From NCBI GenBank assembly GCA_026396845.1, contig JAPLWC010000013.1, positions 1-9,034 of the forward strand: DNA of 9,034 bases, in the 5' to 3' direction. This document shows, one piece after another, positions 1 to 7,237 of the stretch (position 1 is its first letter; the number at the start of each line of letters is the position of its first letter). The position numbers and the translations under genes were made by a program. Source of the DNA: Candidatus Gottesmanbacteria bacterium (GTDB taxonomy: Bacteria; Patescibacteriota; Microgenomatia; UBA10105; UBA927). Under the pieces are notes generated by a model, which worked only from the letters and a program-made list of their open reading frames with translations, did no database searches and was not told the origin of the DNA.

Positions 1-428
1 AGGTTGTCCGGCCGGATTTCCAAAAACTTGTCATACGGCATCGGCAAAAAAGCCAGAATTATGACGGGAAGAATTGCCCACTTCCATCCCCGTGTTATGC
101 CGAATACGTACCCTAAACTCCCTAAAATCCCTAAAAATATGACAAAGGAAACACCGCGCGCTGCGGAAAACACATTCACCGACACCCCGTATATCCAATA
201 AATCGGCGCGAACACCCACATAAATCCCGGGGTGAAGTACGAGAAAAAATCCGTGTACATATGCTGCCCCCGCGCCACCTGTGCCGTCCAGTGCATGTAG
301 GAAAATTCATCAACGTCGAAAAATCTCGTCGTACTCACCATCCCGCGCCACCAGAGGAGGTACACCAGTAACCCCGCCAAAAGAAGAATATTGAAAACCA
401 TCCACCATCGTTTTTTTGAGGCAACCAT
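1..428 (-). CDS. GT-C / family 39-like membrane glycosyltransferase, N-terminal part (cut by window edge)
   Basis: This reading frame stays open to the left edge of the window, giving about 142 codons of the N-terminus of a multi-pass membrane protein. A first membrane helix lies at about residues 10-27 after a basic start (SKKR). It is followed by the loop motif FFDVDEFSYMHW (D38, D40, E41), the acidic first-loop motif expected of GT-C enzymes that use polyprenyl-phosphate sugars. The end carries LEIRPDN, a motif I associate with family 39-like proteins. The 531-aa gene at 1607-3202 has a similar loop (WDESAYIHW), so the two look like diverged paralogs. Two in-frame ATGs exist, at 437 and 428. 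I prefer 428 because a TACAAT box ends 7 bases before it and no Shine-Dalgarno sequence precedes either. It is the third gene of a leftward operon, only 9-18 bases after the family 2 glycosyltransferase. The sugar is unknown. Confidence 0.8.
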   Translation of the reverse strand, partial: MVASKKRWWMVFNILLLAGLLVYLLWWRGMVSTTRFFDVDEFSYMHWTAQVARGQHMYTDFFSYFTPGFMWVFAPIYWIYGVSVNVFSAARGVSFVIFLGILGSLGYVFGITRGWKWAILPVIILAFLPMPYDKFLEIRPDN

Positions 429-435
429 AGATACC

Positions 436-441
436 ATTGTA
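436..441 (-). promoter_or_regulatory. Possible -10 box (TACAAT) for a leaderless start at 428
   Basis: TACAAT on the minus strand matches TATAAT at 5 of 6 positions and ends 7 bases before the ATG at 428, so transcription would begin on or next to the start codon. It overlaps the alternative ATG at 437. No matching -35 hexamer is visible. The gene can also be read from the upstream operon mRNA, so this would be an internal promoter. Tentative. Confidence 0.3.
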
Positions 442-446
442 GCAAA

Positions 447-1589
447 TTACTCTCGAAGCATCCCGACGATAAACGATGACAGCGTCAACTGACTCCCGAT
501 CATCCCTAATCCCGCTCCCGCAATAAGTTCCCGCTCATACGCCAACTGCGTAAAATTATGCGTTGCCCAAATCACGGTTATTCCTGCAATTATCGCAAAA
601 GCCGCGATAACACAGACCATACCTATCACAAATAACCGTTCCGTCGAAATATACCGGAGCAACAGGTCTGTCAATGCCCCGCCCCGCAGACCCAATTGTT
701 TTACCGTAAAAACCCTCGCAAAAAATCCCAGGAGAATAATCTGAACACCCAGGGATGAGAGCAATACCGCCATGATCATCGTGTGGATATCGATCATACG
801 CGCGCCGATATAGACTGGCCCGCCGATGAGAGCCAGCGTTCCGACCACGCCAACGGTAAGCAAGATCAATCCCGGGATGATAAACGCGTAGGTCGGGCTG
901 TAGATTAATATTGACGTAATATGCCGCCAGGTATCTTTAACCGGTGAAAGTTTGGAGCGTCCAATCCTGGGATGATAGGTAATGGGAATTTCCGTGAGCT
1001 TGAGGTTATACGCAACGGCTTTTGCAATCATTTCCGATGCAAATTCCATGCCGCGGCTTTTCAAGCGGAGCGTCGTGAAGGCTTTTTTGGTACATGCACG
1101 GAACCCGGTCTGCGAGTCGGTGAGCCGGCTTCCGAAATAAAAATTGATTGCCGCAGTAAGCACAGGATTACCGACAAACCGGTGGGACGTGGACATTGAT
1201 CCTTTCATGATATGACCCGCGAAACGCGACCCCAACACAACTTCGGCGCCGCGTTCAAGCTGCCTGGTAAACCGCGGTATCGCGCCGAAATCATAGGATC
1301 CGTCCGAGTCGCCCATGACGATATACGTTCCACGCGCTGCATTGATCCCTTTTTGATACGCCGCCCCATACCCGCGGATGGTTTGAAACAAGACTCTTGC
1401 ACCGGCTTTTTTGGCGATAGAAGCGGACCGGTCGGTTGACCCGTTATCAACGACTATAATTTCCCCTGTATATCCCCTTCCTTTCAGTTTTACTAATCCC
1501 TCGCGGGCGCGCCGGACACACTCTCCCACCGCTGCTTCTTCGTTCAAGCACGGCATGACGACAGAAACGTCAACGGATGTTTTTTTCAT
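447..1589 (-). CDS. Family 2 glycosyltransferase, DPM1/DPG-synthase-like, with C-terminal membrane segments
   Basis: This is probably a cytoplasmic-face enzyme that moves a sugar from a nucleotide sugar to polyprenyl phosphate. The GT-A domain covers about residues 7-225: VVMPCLNEE (11-18), VDNGSTD (47-53), the metal-binding DSD (94-96, within GDSDGSYD), and DSQTGFR (158-164), typical of the dolichyl-phosphate-mannose synthase branch. After it come about four hydrophobic segments, roughly residues 235-257, 268-292, 317-341 and 353-376, which anchor it in the membrane. The length of 380 aa suits bacterial members with such a tail. It lies 17 bases after the 531-aa GT-C gene and directly before the partial GT-C gene. 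That order suggests it makes the lipid-linked sugar donor the two flanking GT-C proteins use (inference). The ATG at 1589 has no Shine-Dalgarno sequence, but an extended -10 box sits just upstream. Family assignment is firm; the sugar is not. Confidence 0.92.
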   Translation of the reverse strand: MKKTSVDVSVVMPCLNEEAAVGECVRRAREGLVKLKGRGYTGEIIVVDNGSTDRSASIAKKAGARVLFQTIRGYGAAYQKGINAARGTYIVMGDSDGSYDFGAIPRFTRQLERGAEVVLGSRFAGHIMKGSMSTSHRFVGNPVLTAAINFYFGSRLTDSQTGFRACTKKAFTTLRLKSRGMEFASEMIAKAVAYNLKLTEIPITYHPRIGRSKLSPVKDTWRHITSILIYSPTYAFIIPGLILLTVGVVGTLALIGGPVYIGARMIDIHTMIMAVLLSSLGVQIILLGFFARVFTVKQLGLRGGALTDLLLRYISTERLFVIGMVCVIAAFAIIAGITVIWATHNFTQLAYERELIAGAGLGMIGSQLTLSSFIVGMLRE

Positions 1590-1600
1590 AAACTGGGGGC

Positions 1601-1609
1601 ATTATATCA
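1601..1609 (-). promoter_or_regulatory. Extended -10 promoter element (TGATATAAT) before the DPM1-like gene
   Basis: The minus strand reads TGATATAAT: a perfect TATAAT at 1606-1601 preceded by the TGn of an extended -10 element. It overlaps the TGA stop of the upstream 531-aa gene. The hexamer ends 11 bases before the ATG at 1589, so the transcript would have a leader of only about 4-6 bases. An extended -10 can work without a good -35, and none is seen here. It would give the two downstream genes their own transcription. Confidence 0.5.
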
Positions 1610-3202
1610 CTCACGGGAACGGGGAACGTAAATGTGGACGGAAACACCCAGCTCTTTGAAATCTTTGCTTGAAAGAAGCACAAGCGACGGATCCTCTGCA
1701 ACCTGCCGGATGACGGGAACAATAAACGCATTAAACGATAAAAAATCTTTTGTATAGTACATCGAATTCGGAAGAACTTCGACAGTCACCGTGTACGAAG
1801 GGTTAGACAGGCGGGGGTATGTGCCATTATCGCGGGAAAGATCAAACAGGAAAGTAAAATAGTCCGGAGCTAGTTCGTTAGCGCGTCCCACAACGTCCAC
1901 CGGCTTCCCCAAATCCACTTGTGAAATGACATACGTCACGACATCCTGCGGCCGCTCATGCATCACATCCGGCCATGTTTTTTTTACCCATGTCGATTCG
2001 TCATACTCATAATAGCGGTCAGGTATGGTTTTTTGATTAAAAAAGGCAGTCTTTCCGACGAAAGAACCTACGGAATAGACAAATTGCGGTAAATAGTAAA
2101 CGTCATAGGCAACTTTTCCCCCGACCAATAGTAAAATACCATATAGAATACACACAAAAACTTTGTTTTTCAGACTTTTTTTCAGGGAGGTATATGCATC
2201 GACTGCAATGTATGCGCTCATGATAAATAGTGCCGGCAAGCTGGTAACAAGGAAACGCTCCTCCATATTCGTCGTATGTATCTCAGCGATGACCAGGTTG
2301 AGCATAAACAGAATCCACAACATACGGATGCGGTAATCCCTAAGGTGAAATATTGCAAACACGATAGAAACTAATACGAGTGCCCCTATAAGTACCGACG
2401 GGCCGGACATGACAAGTATTTCGTACGGATAAAAGAAAATATGCCCCCATGTGTTTGTATCTCCGGGAAGCACCCACGCAACATTTTTGAGAACAGCCAA
2501 AAACTCATAGAGTCTATTGGTCGGAGTAAATACCCACCACGACATGGTAAGTGCCGTGGGAGCAAACAGAAACACATATCGTATGACCGTTTCAATGCGA
2601 CGCTTTGATTTCCATATATGTATACCTGCTTCTAAGAGTATGGCGGCGGCAACGAGCACCCCGTAATTGTATCTCTCAAAAGAGAGAGCAATAAGAAAAC
2701 ATGCGCTCGTGAACCACGAAATAACAGAGTCTGTTTTCCGCGCAACAAAATAAAAATATAAGACGGCAAGGGTGAGTGCCGCCCCGGGCATTTCCCTCAT
2801 CGCCACTCCCGCATACAAAATCATCAGGGGAGATGTGATAAAGAGGAGCGAACTTATGGTGCCGACAGTCCGCGATTTCCTCCTGTCAAACATGTGTCCG
2901 ATCCCATAGACAAGCGCCGAACAGACAATAAACCAAACAAGACCGGCAATTCGCGCTGAGTATACGGAAAATCCGAACGGAACGAGAGGGGCGCCGATCG
3001 TCCATGAGGTGAGAGGTGAATAGAGAAACTGCAAACGGGTAATCTGCCAAAGATTGGTAAAATCTCCTACTTTCAGTGCGTGATACACGCGGTACGCCCA
3101 GTGAATATACGCGGATTCATCCCATATAACAATCGCCGCCGGAATATACAACTTCGCTATCCCGAAAGCGACAAGAGTTGCAATGATGATGACCGGTATC
3201 AT
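1607..3202 (-). CDS. GT-C / family 39-like multi-pass membrane glycosyltransferase
   Basis: This is a 531-residue membrane protein, predicted to transfer a sugar from a polyprenyl-phosphate carrier on the outer face of the membrane. An N-terminal helix (about residues 2-22) is followed by IVIWDESAYIHW, with D28-E29 as the likely catalytic acidic pair of the GT-C first loop. Many hydrophobic helices follow to about residue 355, including SSLLFITSPLMILYAGVAMREMP, a region resembling family 39 proteins. The last 170 residues or so are soluble and would lie outside the cell. It is the first gene of a leftward operon with the DPM1-like enzyme and the partial GT-C gene, which shares its first-loop pattern. 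The ATG at 3202 is the first possible in-frame start; only 21 bases separate it from the divergent gene at 3224, and no ribosome site is visible. Fold assignment is good; acceptor and sugar are unknown. Confidence 0.85.
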   Translation of the reverse strand: MIPVIIIATLVAFGIAKLYIPAAIVIWDESAYIHWAYRVYHALKVGDFTNLWQITRLQFLYSPLTSWTIGAPLVPFGFSVYSARIAGLVWFIVCSALVYGIGHMFDRRKSRTVGTISSLLFITSPLMILYAGVAMREMPGAALTLAVLYFYFVARKTDSVISWFTSACFLIALSFERYNYGVLVAAAILLEAGIHIWKSKRRIETVIRYVFLFAPTALTMSWWVFTPTNRLYEFLAVLKNVAWVLPGDTNTWGHIFFYPYEILVMSGPSVLIGALVLVSIVFAIFHLRDYRIRMLWILFMLNLVIAEIHTTNMEERFLVTSLPALFIMSAYIAVDAYTSLKKSLKNKVFVCILYGILLLVGGKVAYDVYYLPQFVYSVGSFVGKTAFFNQKTIPDRYYEYDESTWVKKTWPDVMHERPQDVVTYVISQVDLGKPVDVVGRANELAPDYFTFLFDLSRDNGTYPRLSNPSYTVTVEVLPNSMYYTKDFLSFNAFIVPVIRQVAEDPSLVLLSSKDFKELGVSVHIYVPRSRE

Positions 3203-3208
3203 ATAGTT

Positions 3209-3215
3209 TACAATA
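3209..3215. promoter_or_regulatory. Possible bidirectional -10 element (TACAATA) between divergent GT-C genes
   Basis: The divergent starts at 3202 (minus) and 3224 (plus) are only 21 bases apart, so any promoters must overlap each other or the genes. On the plus strand TACAAT (3209-3214) matches TATAAT at 5 of 6 and ends 9 bases before the ATG at 3224. On the minus strand the same bases read TATTGT (3215-3210), 4 of 6, ending 7 bases before the ATG at 3202. Both transcripts would be leaderless or have 1-3 leader bases. No clear -35 is seen for either, so this is suggestive only. Confidence 0.4.
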
Positions 3216-3223
3216 CCATATAT

Positions 3224-4852
3224 ATGAAAAAAGAATACCTTTGGGTTGCACTTGGTATTCTAATTCTCAATCTTTTTTCTTATGTCCCGATTCTGCAAAA
3301 CTATTTACGCGCACCGGCTGACCGGTATTATTGGGGCGGATCCGGCGAAGAACCGATTGATGCCGTCGGCAATCTGGATACTATCCGGGAGGGATATCTC
3401 GGAGACTGGTACCGCACTCCGCCGGACACCTCAACGATCACGACAATCCCCACGGCATTAAAATTTGAATACATCGCTATCGGACAAATCGGCCGGCTTT
3501 TAAAAATCGATCCTCTTATCATGTACTACCTCAGTAGACTCCTCCTGTCGACCGCAACTATGCTCGTTATCTACGGCATTATCCGCTCGGTGTTTACAAC
3601 ACCGTTACAACGGGTTGTTTCCTTACTCTTTGCATTGTTTGCAACGAGTATTATTTTTCCTGTCGAATGGAGCCAAAACATTCTCATAAATCTTTCTGCG
3701 GATGTGTCTGTATTTATCCGTCTCACGTCGGCGGCACACCATTATCTATTGGGTATTCTCCTCTCTCTTGGATCCGTCTACTTTTTAGGCAAAGCGCTGG
3801 ATAACCCGCACCGCATACGGTTTTTGCTTCTTGCCATCGTGCTGGGAATAGCATGCGGCCTCACCAACGCCCCGTCTATACTTCCCGTCCTTTTATCCAT
3901 TCCCATTTTTTTTCTTATACGCCTCACCCAATACCCTGTCAAAAAAATACTCACCCGTGACATACCGACTCTCGCTTCGTATGCCATAGGGGTCAGTCTG
4001 TCGTTTGTATACCTCAAATTCATGTCGCAATTCTTCAACTATAATGCCCTCGCGCGTACGGAGCAGATGGTCGGCTTCAATCCGATGCCGCAGTTTTACG
4101 TCTACGCTGTAGGCATACCGTATATATTTTCATGGTTTGCCATTCCCTACATACTGAAGAAAAAACAAACCATACTCACACTTTTACTGCCGTGGATCGT
4201 TGTCCACCCCATAGCGACCTTTACGATCGCCCCGATCCTCAACATGAATAAGTCGCGTTTGTTCGTTACTGCCTACTTCGTCGTTTTCGCGATTCTCGCT
4301 GTTGCCGGTCTCACGTACATAGCAACACTCATTCGCCGGGTTATACACGCAAAAAATCTGACATTCTGGGTATTTCTCGTGGCTGCTGTTCTGACCTTAG
4401 GCTCAGGCTTCTTCGCATATCAGAAAAGCTCTGCACGGCTGCATGTACATTATACAATTGAGGAGGATTTTGCTTTCGGATACCCGAAAAGAAAATTCAT
4501 GGACGCCGTCTGGTGGCTGCGGGATCACACGCAGAAAAACGATATCGTATTATCGGATATCTACGCCGGAACTCTGATTCCCGCATTTGCGGGAAACAGA
4601 GTTCTCATCAGTTTTTGGTTTTTAATTGAATCGCCGGAGTTGTTTTATAAAACCTACCCGCAGGTCCTCAAATTTTACAGCCGCGCCATGTCGGACTCCG
4701 AGGCTTCCGCATTTCTTCGGAATAATTCGATTTCCTACGTTGTTGTGCGCTTCGAAGAACAGCTACCGTTGACCCCGATCCGTGGACTTTCATACCCGGC
4801 GCTCACGGAAGTATTAAAAAATGATACGGCGGTTGTCTATGAAGTAAAGTAA
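3224..4852 (+). CDS. GT-C-like multi-pass membrane protein with soluble C-terminal domain
   Basis: This 542-residue protein is probably a membrane glycosyltransferase or a relative of one. The first helix (about residues 6-24) leads into an outside loop, PADRYYWGGSGEEPIDAVGN, where E42-E43 and D46 take the place of the usual GT-C acidic motif. Roughly ten more hydrophobic segments follow to about residue 415. The last 125 residues or so are soluble, beginning near DAVWWLRDHTQKNDIVLSD, a pattern common at the C-terminus of large GT-C proteins. I chose the ATG at 3224. The frame is open upstream to an ATG at 3080, but those 48 extra residues are polar, lie antisense to the start of the divergent gene and would come before an otherwise typical N-terminal membrane helix. 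It is a single-gene unit meeting the HAD gene tail to tail with 6 bases between. It shows no close resemblance to the GT-C genes on its left. Activity is unproven. Confidence 0.75.
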   Translation: MKKEYLWVALGILILNLFSYVPILQNYLRAPADRYYWGGSGEEPIDAVGNLDTIREGYLGDWYRTPPDTSTITTIPTALKFEYIAIGQIGRLLKIDPLIMYYLSRLLLSTATMLVIYGIIRSVFTTPLQRVVSLLFALFATSIIFPVEWSQNILINLSADVSVFIRLTSAAHHYLLGILLSLGSVYFLGKALDNPHRIRFLLLAIVLGIACGLTNAPSILPVLLSIPIFFLIRLTQYPVKKILTRDIPTLASYAIGVSLSFVYLKFMSQFFNYNALARTEQMVGFNPMPQFYVYAVGIPYIFSWFAIPYILKKKQTILTLLLPWIVVHPIATFTIAPILNMNKSRLFVTAYFVVFAILAVAGLTYIATLIRRVIHAKNLTFWVFLVAAVLTLGSGFFAYQKSSARLHVHYTIEEDFAFGYPKRKFMDAVWWLRDHTQKNDIVLSDIYAGTLIPAFAGNRVLISFWFLIESPELFYKTYPQVLKFYSRAMSDSEASAFLRNNSISYVVVRFEEQLPLTPIRGLSYPALTEVLKNDTAVVYEVK

Positions 4853-4858
4853 TGAGGT

Positions 4859-5455
4859 TTATGTATCCGCCTCCAAAGCCCGCTCGAGCGCTTCCGGCGT
4901 TTGAACAACACGGGTGAGGCCAGCGCGACGCAGAAAAGCAGGGTTTCGTATTCCCCATCCGACGGCAATACAGCGGATGCCGGCGCGTGCCGCAGCTGCA
5001 ATTTCAATTTCCGTATCACCGATAGCAATCCCCTCGCCCATTGCCTGTGCTTTCGCACATACCGGATCGTCAAGTCCGACTGCAATAATTTCATCAAAAT
5101 AGGCAAGAATACCGAGATGTTCCAATTGATTCACAAGTTTTTCCTTTGATTGCCGTGCGCTGACGGCAACCACCCTGTGGGTTTTGTACACATGACGAAG
5201 CACGCGTTTCATACCCGGAACGACGGTATCTTTTGCAAGTAATGAAGCGGCTTCAATGCGCCGCTGCTTCCAGACACGATGCTTTGTTGTCGCATCCGGC
5301 AGACCATTTCTTTTATTGCGCCGAAACTTTTCAAACGGCAGCGGCGTGTATCCGTACTGCTGACAGCAGATTTTGTATACAGCATACATCCGTTTCCAGT
5401 GGTTAAGGAGTGTGCCGTCAACATCAAAAAAAATGGTGTGTACTGGGGATTTCAT
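4859..5455 (-). CDS. HAD-superfamily hydrolase (phosphatase-like)
   Basis: This is a 198-residue cytoplasmic enzyme of the haloacid dehalogenase superfamily, most likely a phosphatase acting on a small phosphorylated metabolite. All four signature motifs are present: FFDVDGT with nucleophile D11 and acid/base D13; S99 in VVAVSARQ (motif II); K135 (motif III); and AIGDTEIE with D147 and E151 (motif IV). Residues about 17-80 form a helical cap like that of phosphoglycolate-phosphatase relatives. It is the last gene of the leftward methyltransferase-ATP-grasp-HAD operon. Its ATG lies 1 base past the TGA of the ATP-grasp gene, so translation is probably coupled; the only ribosome-site-like sequence is a weak AAGAGA. 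Unlike its two operon partners it is GC-rich (35 of 60 bases in 4981-5040). The tight pairing suggests it works on a substrate or product of the ATP-grasp enzyme, which is inference. The exact substrate cannot be told. Confidence 0.88.
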   Translation of the reverse strand: MKSPVHTIFFDVDGTLLNHWKRMYAVYKICCQQYGYTPLPFEKFRRNKRNGLPDATTKHRVWKQRRIEAASLLAKDTVVPGMKRVLRHVYKTHRVVAVSARQSKEKLVNQLEHLGILAYFDEIIAVGLDDPVCAKAQAMGEGIAIGDTEIEIAAAARAGIRCIAVGWGIRNPAFLRRAGLTRVVQTPEALERALEADT

Positions 5456-5456
5456 A

Positions 5457-6416
5457 TCATCTCTTCATGATAATATCCTGATATGTCCGAACAACATACA
5501 CATCGCGTTTTTGCTTTGTAAGCCATTGCTTTGAATCGCGGTCCAACAGATATGACAGCAGTGCAGATCCCAAAGACCATCCGTATGCCGACGCCATCGA
5601 TGTCCCAGCGCCAAGCCTGGGATTAACATCAGTCACCACCCATTGTTTTTTGCTATTTTTCATGACCTGAATACAAATTGCAGGAGGCAGTGGCAGTAAA
5701 GAACAAACGCGGTTAGCAAGTGTGTGAAGCGTTGGATCAAAAAAAATCCGGGCTTTGGTGCACACACCCCCTTTTGTTTCCAACCGCTGCCGGCAAATAG
5801 TTGAAAAAAGGTTTTTTGTATTGAATGTCTCAATCGTTACCTCCGGTCCCTTACAGAGCTCTTCAACAAGCATCGTACCTGAAGAAATATACGGGGCGAC
5901 ATCTTCTCCCGATATACGCATCGACCCTTTACTTCCATATCCGTCAATTGGTTTTGCAAAATATATTCCACGCCTTCTGATTTCTTTTTTTGTCATCTCG
6001 TGGGGTACAGGAATGCCATGATTAGATAAAAATCGGATCATGAACCGTTTGTTTTGCACGAGTGAAATGATAGTACAAGGAATGCTAACGCAACGGATGC
6101 CAATTCGAGCCAGATCCTCGTCATCACTGGGAAACGTACATAATTCCTGTTCTATCATGGGCAAAAAGATATCGATGGATTTCTGTTTCATGATATCAAG
6201 CAGTTGTTTTCTGTGATTGCGGTCAATAAATGGTGTTATCTGAGTATATGACGCAGCGCGTGTGCTTGCTGCGATAAGGTATCCGGGGTTGGTATCGCAC
6301 AAATGAATTGAAACATCATCCGAGAAATACTGTCTTGCAAGTACTGTTAAATGATACGCAGCTGCCATACCTGCGGGACTAATAAGTATATTAATTTTTC
6401 TCCGTTTAACAGTCAT
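5457..6416 (-). CDS. ATP-grasp ligase, carbamoyl-phosphate-synthase/PylC-like
   Basis: This 319-residue protein probably joins a carboxylate to an amine or other nucleophile through an acyl-phosphate made from ATP. A Rossmann-like N-terminal domain (about 8-110) opens with ILISPAGMAA. The ATP-grasp fold follows: FAKPIDGYGSKGS (153-165) is the glycine-rich phosphate loop with K155, LVEELCKGPEVTIETF (183-198) supplies the adenine hinge, and VTDVNPRLGAGT (261-272) is the metal-binding NPR segment. D263 stands where glutamate is usual, a mild change. I chose the ATG at 6416, which overlaps the methyltransferase stop as ATGA, over the longer frame from 6446, whose extra ten residues (Cys/Arg-rich) lie inside the methyltransferase. 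The gene is followed after 1 base by the HAD hydrolase. No carrier protein, peptide precursor or amino-sugar gene adjoins it to reveal the substrate. Free-standing enzymes of this group occur in surface-polysaccharide loci, which fits the setting. Confidence 0.85.
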   Translation of the reverse strand: MTVKRRKINILISPAGMAAAYHLTVLARQYFSDDVSIHLCDTNPGYLIAASTRAASYTQITPFIDRNHRKQLLDIMKQKSIDIFLPMIEQELCTFPSDDEDLARIGIRCVSIPCTIISLVQNKRFMIRFLSNHGIPVPHEMTKKEIRRRGIYFAKPIDGYGSKGSMRISGEDVAPYISSGTMLVEELCKGPEVTIETFNTKNLFSTICRQRLETKGGVCTKARIFFDPTLHTLANRVCSLLPLPPAICIQVMKNSKKQWVVTDVNPRLGAGTSMASAYGWSLGSALLSYLLDRDSKQWLTKQKRDVYVVRTYQDIIMKR

Positions 6417-7144
6417 TTCGTGCATACGACAACGAGTTCTGCACAATTATTTAGGAAATTACGACCTAGCTCCATAAAAACCCTTAATTGTTTTGCGCTC
6501 CACTGATGTGCTATTTGCGCATTACTCAGGGGTTTCAACCAATACCCGTCATCTGCATACACATGCAATCCCGCTCGTTTAATATCATGATGCAATATTG
6601 TTCTGTCATACACTCGCCGGTGGCCAAGAGAAATATCTTGTTTTGTCACCTCATAGGGACTTTTGAGAATTCCCATGGATACCGCGGCTAGCCTATGAAT
6701 TGACAATGCGTTCGGAACGGTGATAATCATCCTTCCATGCGGAGCTAAATTTTTGGCATATTTATTTAATATCACCACTGGATGTTCGACGTGTTCCAAT
6801 GTGTGTCCTACGAAAATCGTGTCAAATTGATCATCAAGGGACACTTGTTCGAATAATCCATTAATTATTCTAATATTGGGATCACGAACGTATTTCTTTA
6901 AACGCTCTAGTGCAACATGAGATCCATCTATGGCTACAACGTGTTTAAAATAATTTGCGAGTATCGCAGTTGATTCCCCATCTGCACACCCCAAATCCAA
7001 TACACGTACTCCTGTAAAATATTGTTTACATACTGTAAATTGATATCGAGTGGTAATCCCATGGAATCCCATTCTACTCGAGTATGTGAGTGAAATTGCA
7101 TCCAACCATTTCTTTTGTTTATGTTGTTTTATTTCTATATTCAT
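6413..7144 (-). CDS. Class I SAM-dependent methyltransferase
   Basis: This is a 243-residue soluble enzyme that transfers a methyl group from S-adenosylmethionine. The Rossmann signature is clear: VLDLGCADG (48-56) for SAM binding, D73 in VVAIDGS contacting the ribose, and HTLEHVEHP (114-122) after strand 4, the pattern of the Methyltransf_11/UbiE-like group. The later GHRRVYD (174-180) and YWLKPLSNAQ (201-210) resemble methyltransferases found in O-antigen and other surface-glycan loci, so a sugar or glycan-linked acceptor is likely, though not shown. It is the first gene of a leftward three-gene operon, overlapping the ATP-grasp gene by 4 bases (ATGA). The ATG at 7144 has no Shine-Dalgarno sequence; an extended -10 box at 7199-7191 would give a leader of about 40 bases. 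The gene is AT-rich: 17 G/C in bases 6841-6900. The class is certain; the target is unknown. Confidence 0.92.
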   Translation of the reverse strand: MNIEIKQHKQKKWLDAISLTYSSRMGFHGITTRYQFTVCKQYFTGVRVLDLGCADGESTAILANYFKHVVAIDGSHVALERLKKYVRDPNIRIINGLFEQVSLDDQFDTIFVGHTLEHVEHPVVILNKYAKNLAPHGRMIITVPNALSIHRLAAVSMGILKSPYEVTKQDISLGHRRVYDRTILHHDIKRAGLHVYADDGYWLKPLSNAQIAHQWSAKQLRVFMELGRNFLNNCAELVVVCTK

Positions 7145-7190
7145 GATAACGGTTCGGCAATAGAAAAATTACAGAAAAATATATCCGTAT

Positions 7191-7199
7191 ACTATACCA
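7191..7199 (-). promoter_or_regulatory. Extended -10 promoter element (TGGTATAGT) for the methyltransferase operon
   Basis: The minus strand reads TGGTATAGT: TGn followed by TATAGT, which matches TATAAT at 5 of 6. Transcription would start near 7184 and leave a leader of about 40 bases before the ATG at 7144. The leader is AT-rich and contains no Shine-Dalgarno sequence. No -35 is visible at the right distance. The element lies back to back with the promoter of the radical SAM gene, so a factor binding about 7190-7210 could affect both. Confidence 0.45.
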
Positions 7200-7203
7200 C
7201 ATC

Positions 7204-7231
7204 TTGACACAAACAGGGATATCGGCATAAT
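7204..7231 (+). promoter_or_regulatory. Sigma-70-type promoter TTGACA-16-CATAAT for the radical SAM gene
   Basis: A perfect -35 hexamer, TTGACA (7204-7209), is followed after 16 bases by CATAAT (7226-7231), 5 of 6 to consensus. Counting 6-7 bases on puts the transcription start at the A of the ATG at 7238 or beside it. The mRNA should therefore be leaderless, which fits the absence of any Shine-Dalgarno sequence. This is the best-formed promoter in the window. Confidence 0.7.
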
Positions 7232-7237
7232 ACAAAC

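Noticed and set aside
4..201. A 65-residue plus-strand frame at the left edge
   Set aside because: It is antisense to the partial GT-C gene, which carries DVDE and IRPDN motifs; the plus frame is basic and has no recognisable features.
3080..3223. A 48-residue N-terminal extension of the 542-aa GT-C-like protein
   Set aside because: It is polar, precedes an otherwise normal N-terminal membrane helix, and is antisense to the start of the divergent 531-aa gene, whose hydrophobic N-terminus and acidic motif are clearly real.
4881..4890. Perfect 10-base palindrome CGCTCGAGCG near the convergent gene ends
   Set aside because: It has no loop and no T-run after it on either strand, and it lies inside HAD coding sequence (Ala-Leu-Glu-Arg), so it is not a convincing terminator or operator.
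6417..6446. Ten extra residues at the N-terminus of the ATP-grasp protein
   Set aside because: They are rich in Cys and Arg, lie inside the methyltransferase gene, and the ATG at 6416 forms a standard ATGA overlap just before the first strand of the fold.
7145..7237. A small peptide precursor gene that would make the radical SAM enzyme a peptide-modifying system
   Set aside because: The 93-base gap is filled by the two divergent promoters and no start with a plausible short peptide is apparent; the 41-base gap after the gene is also too short.
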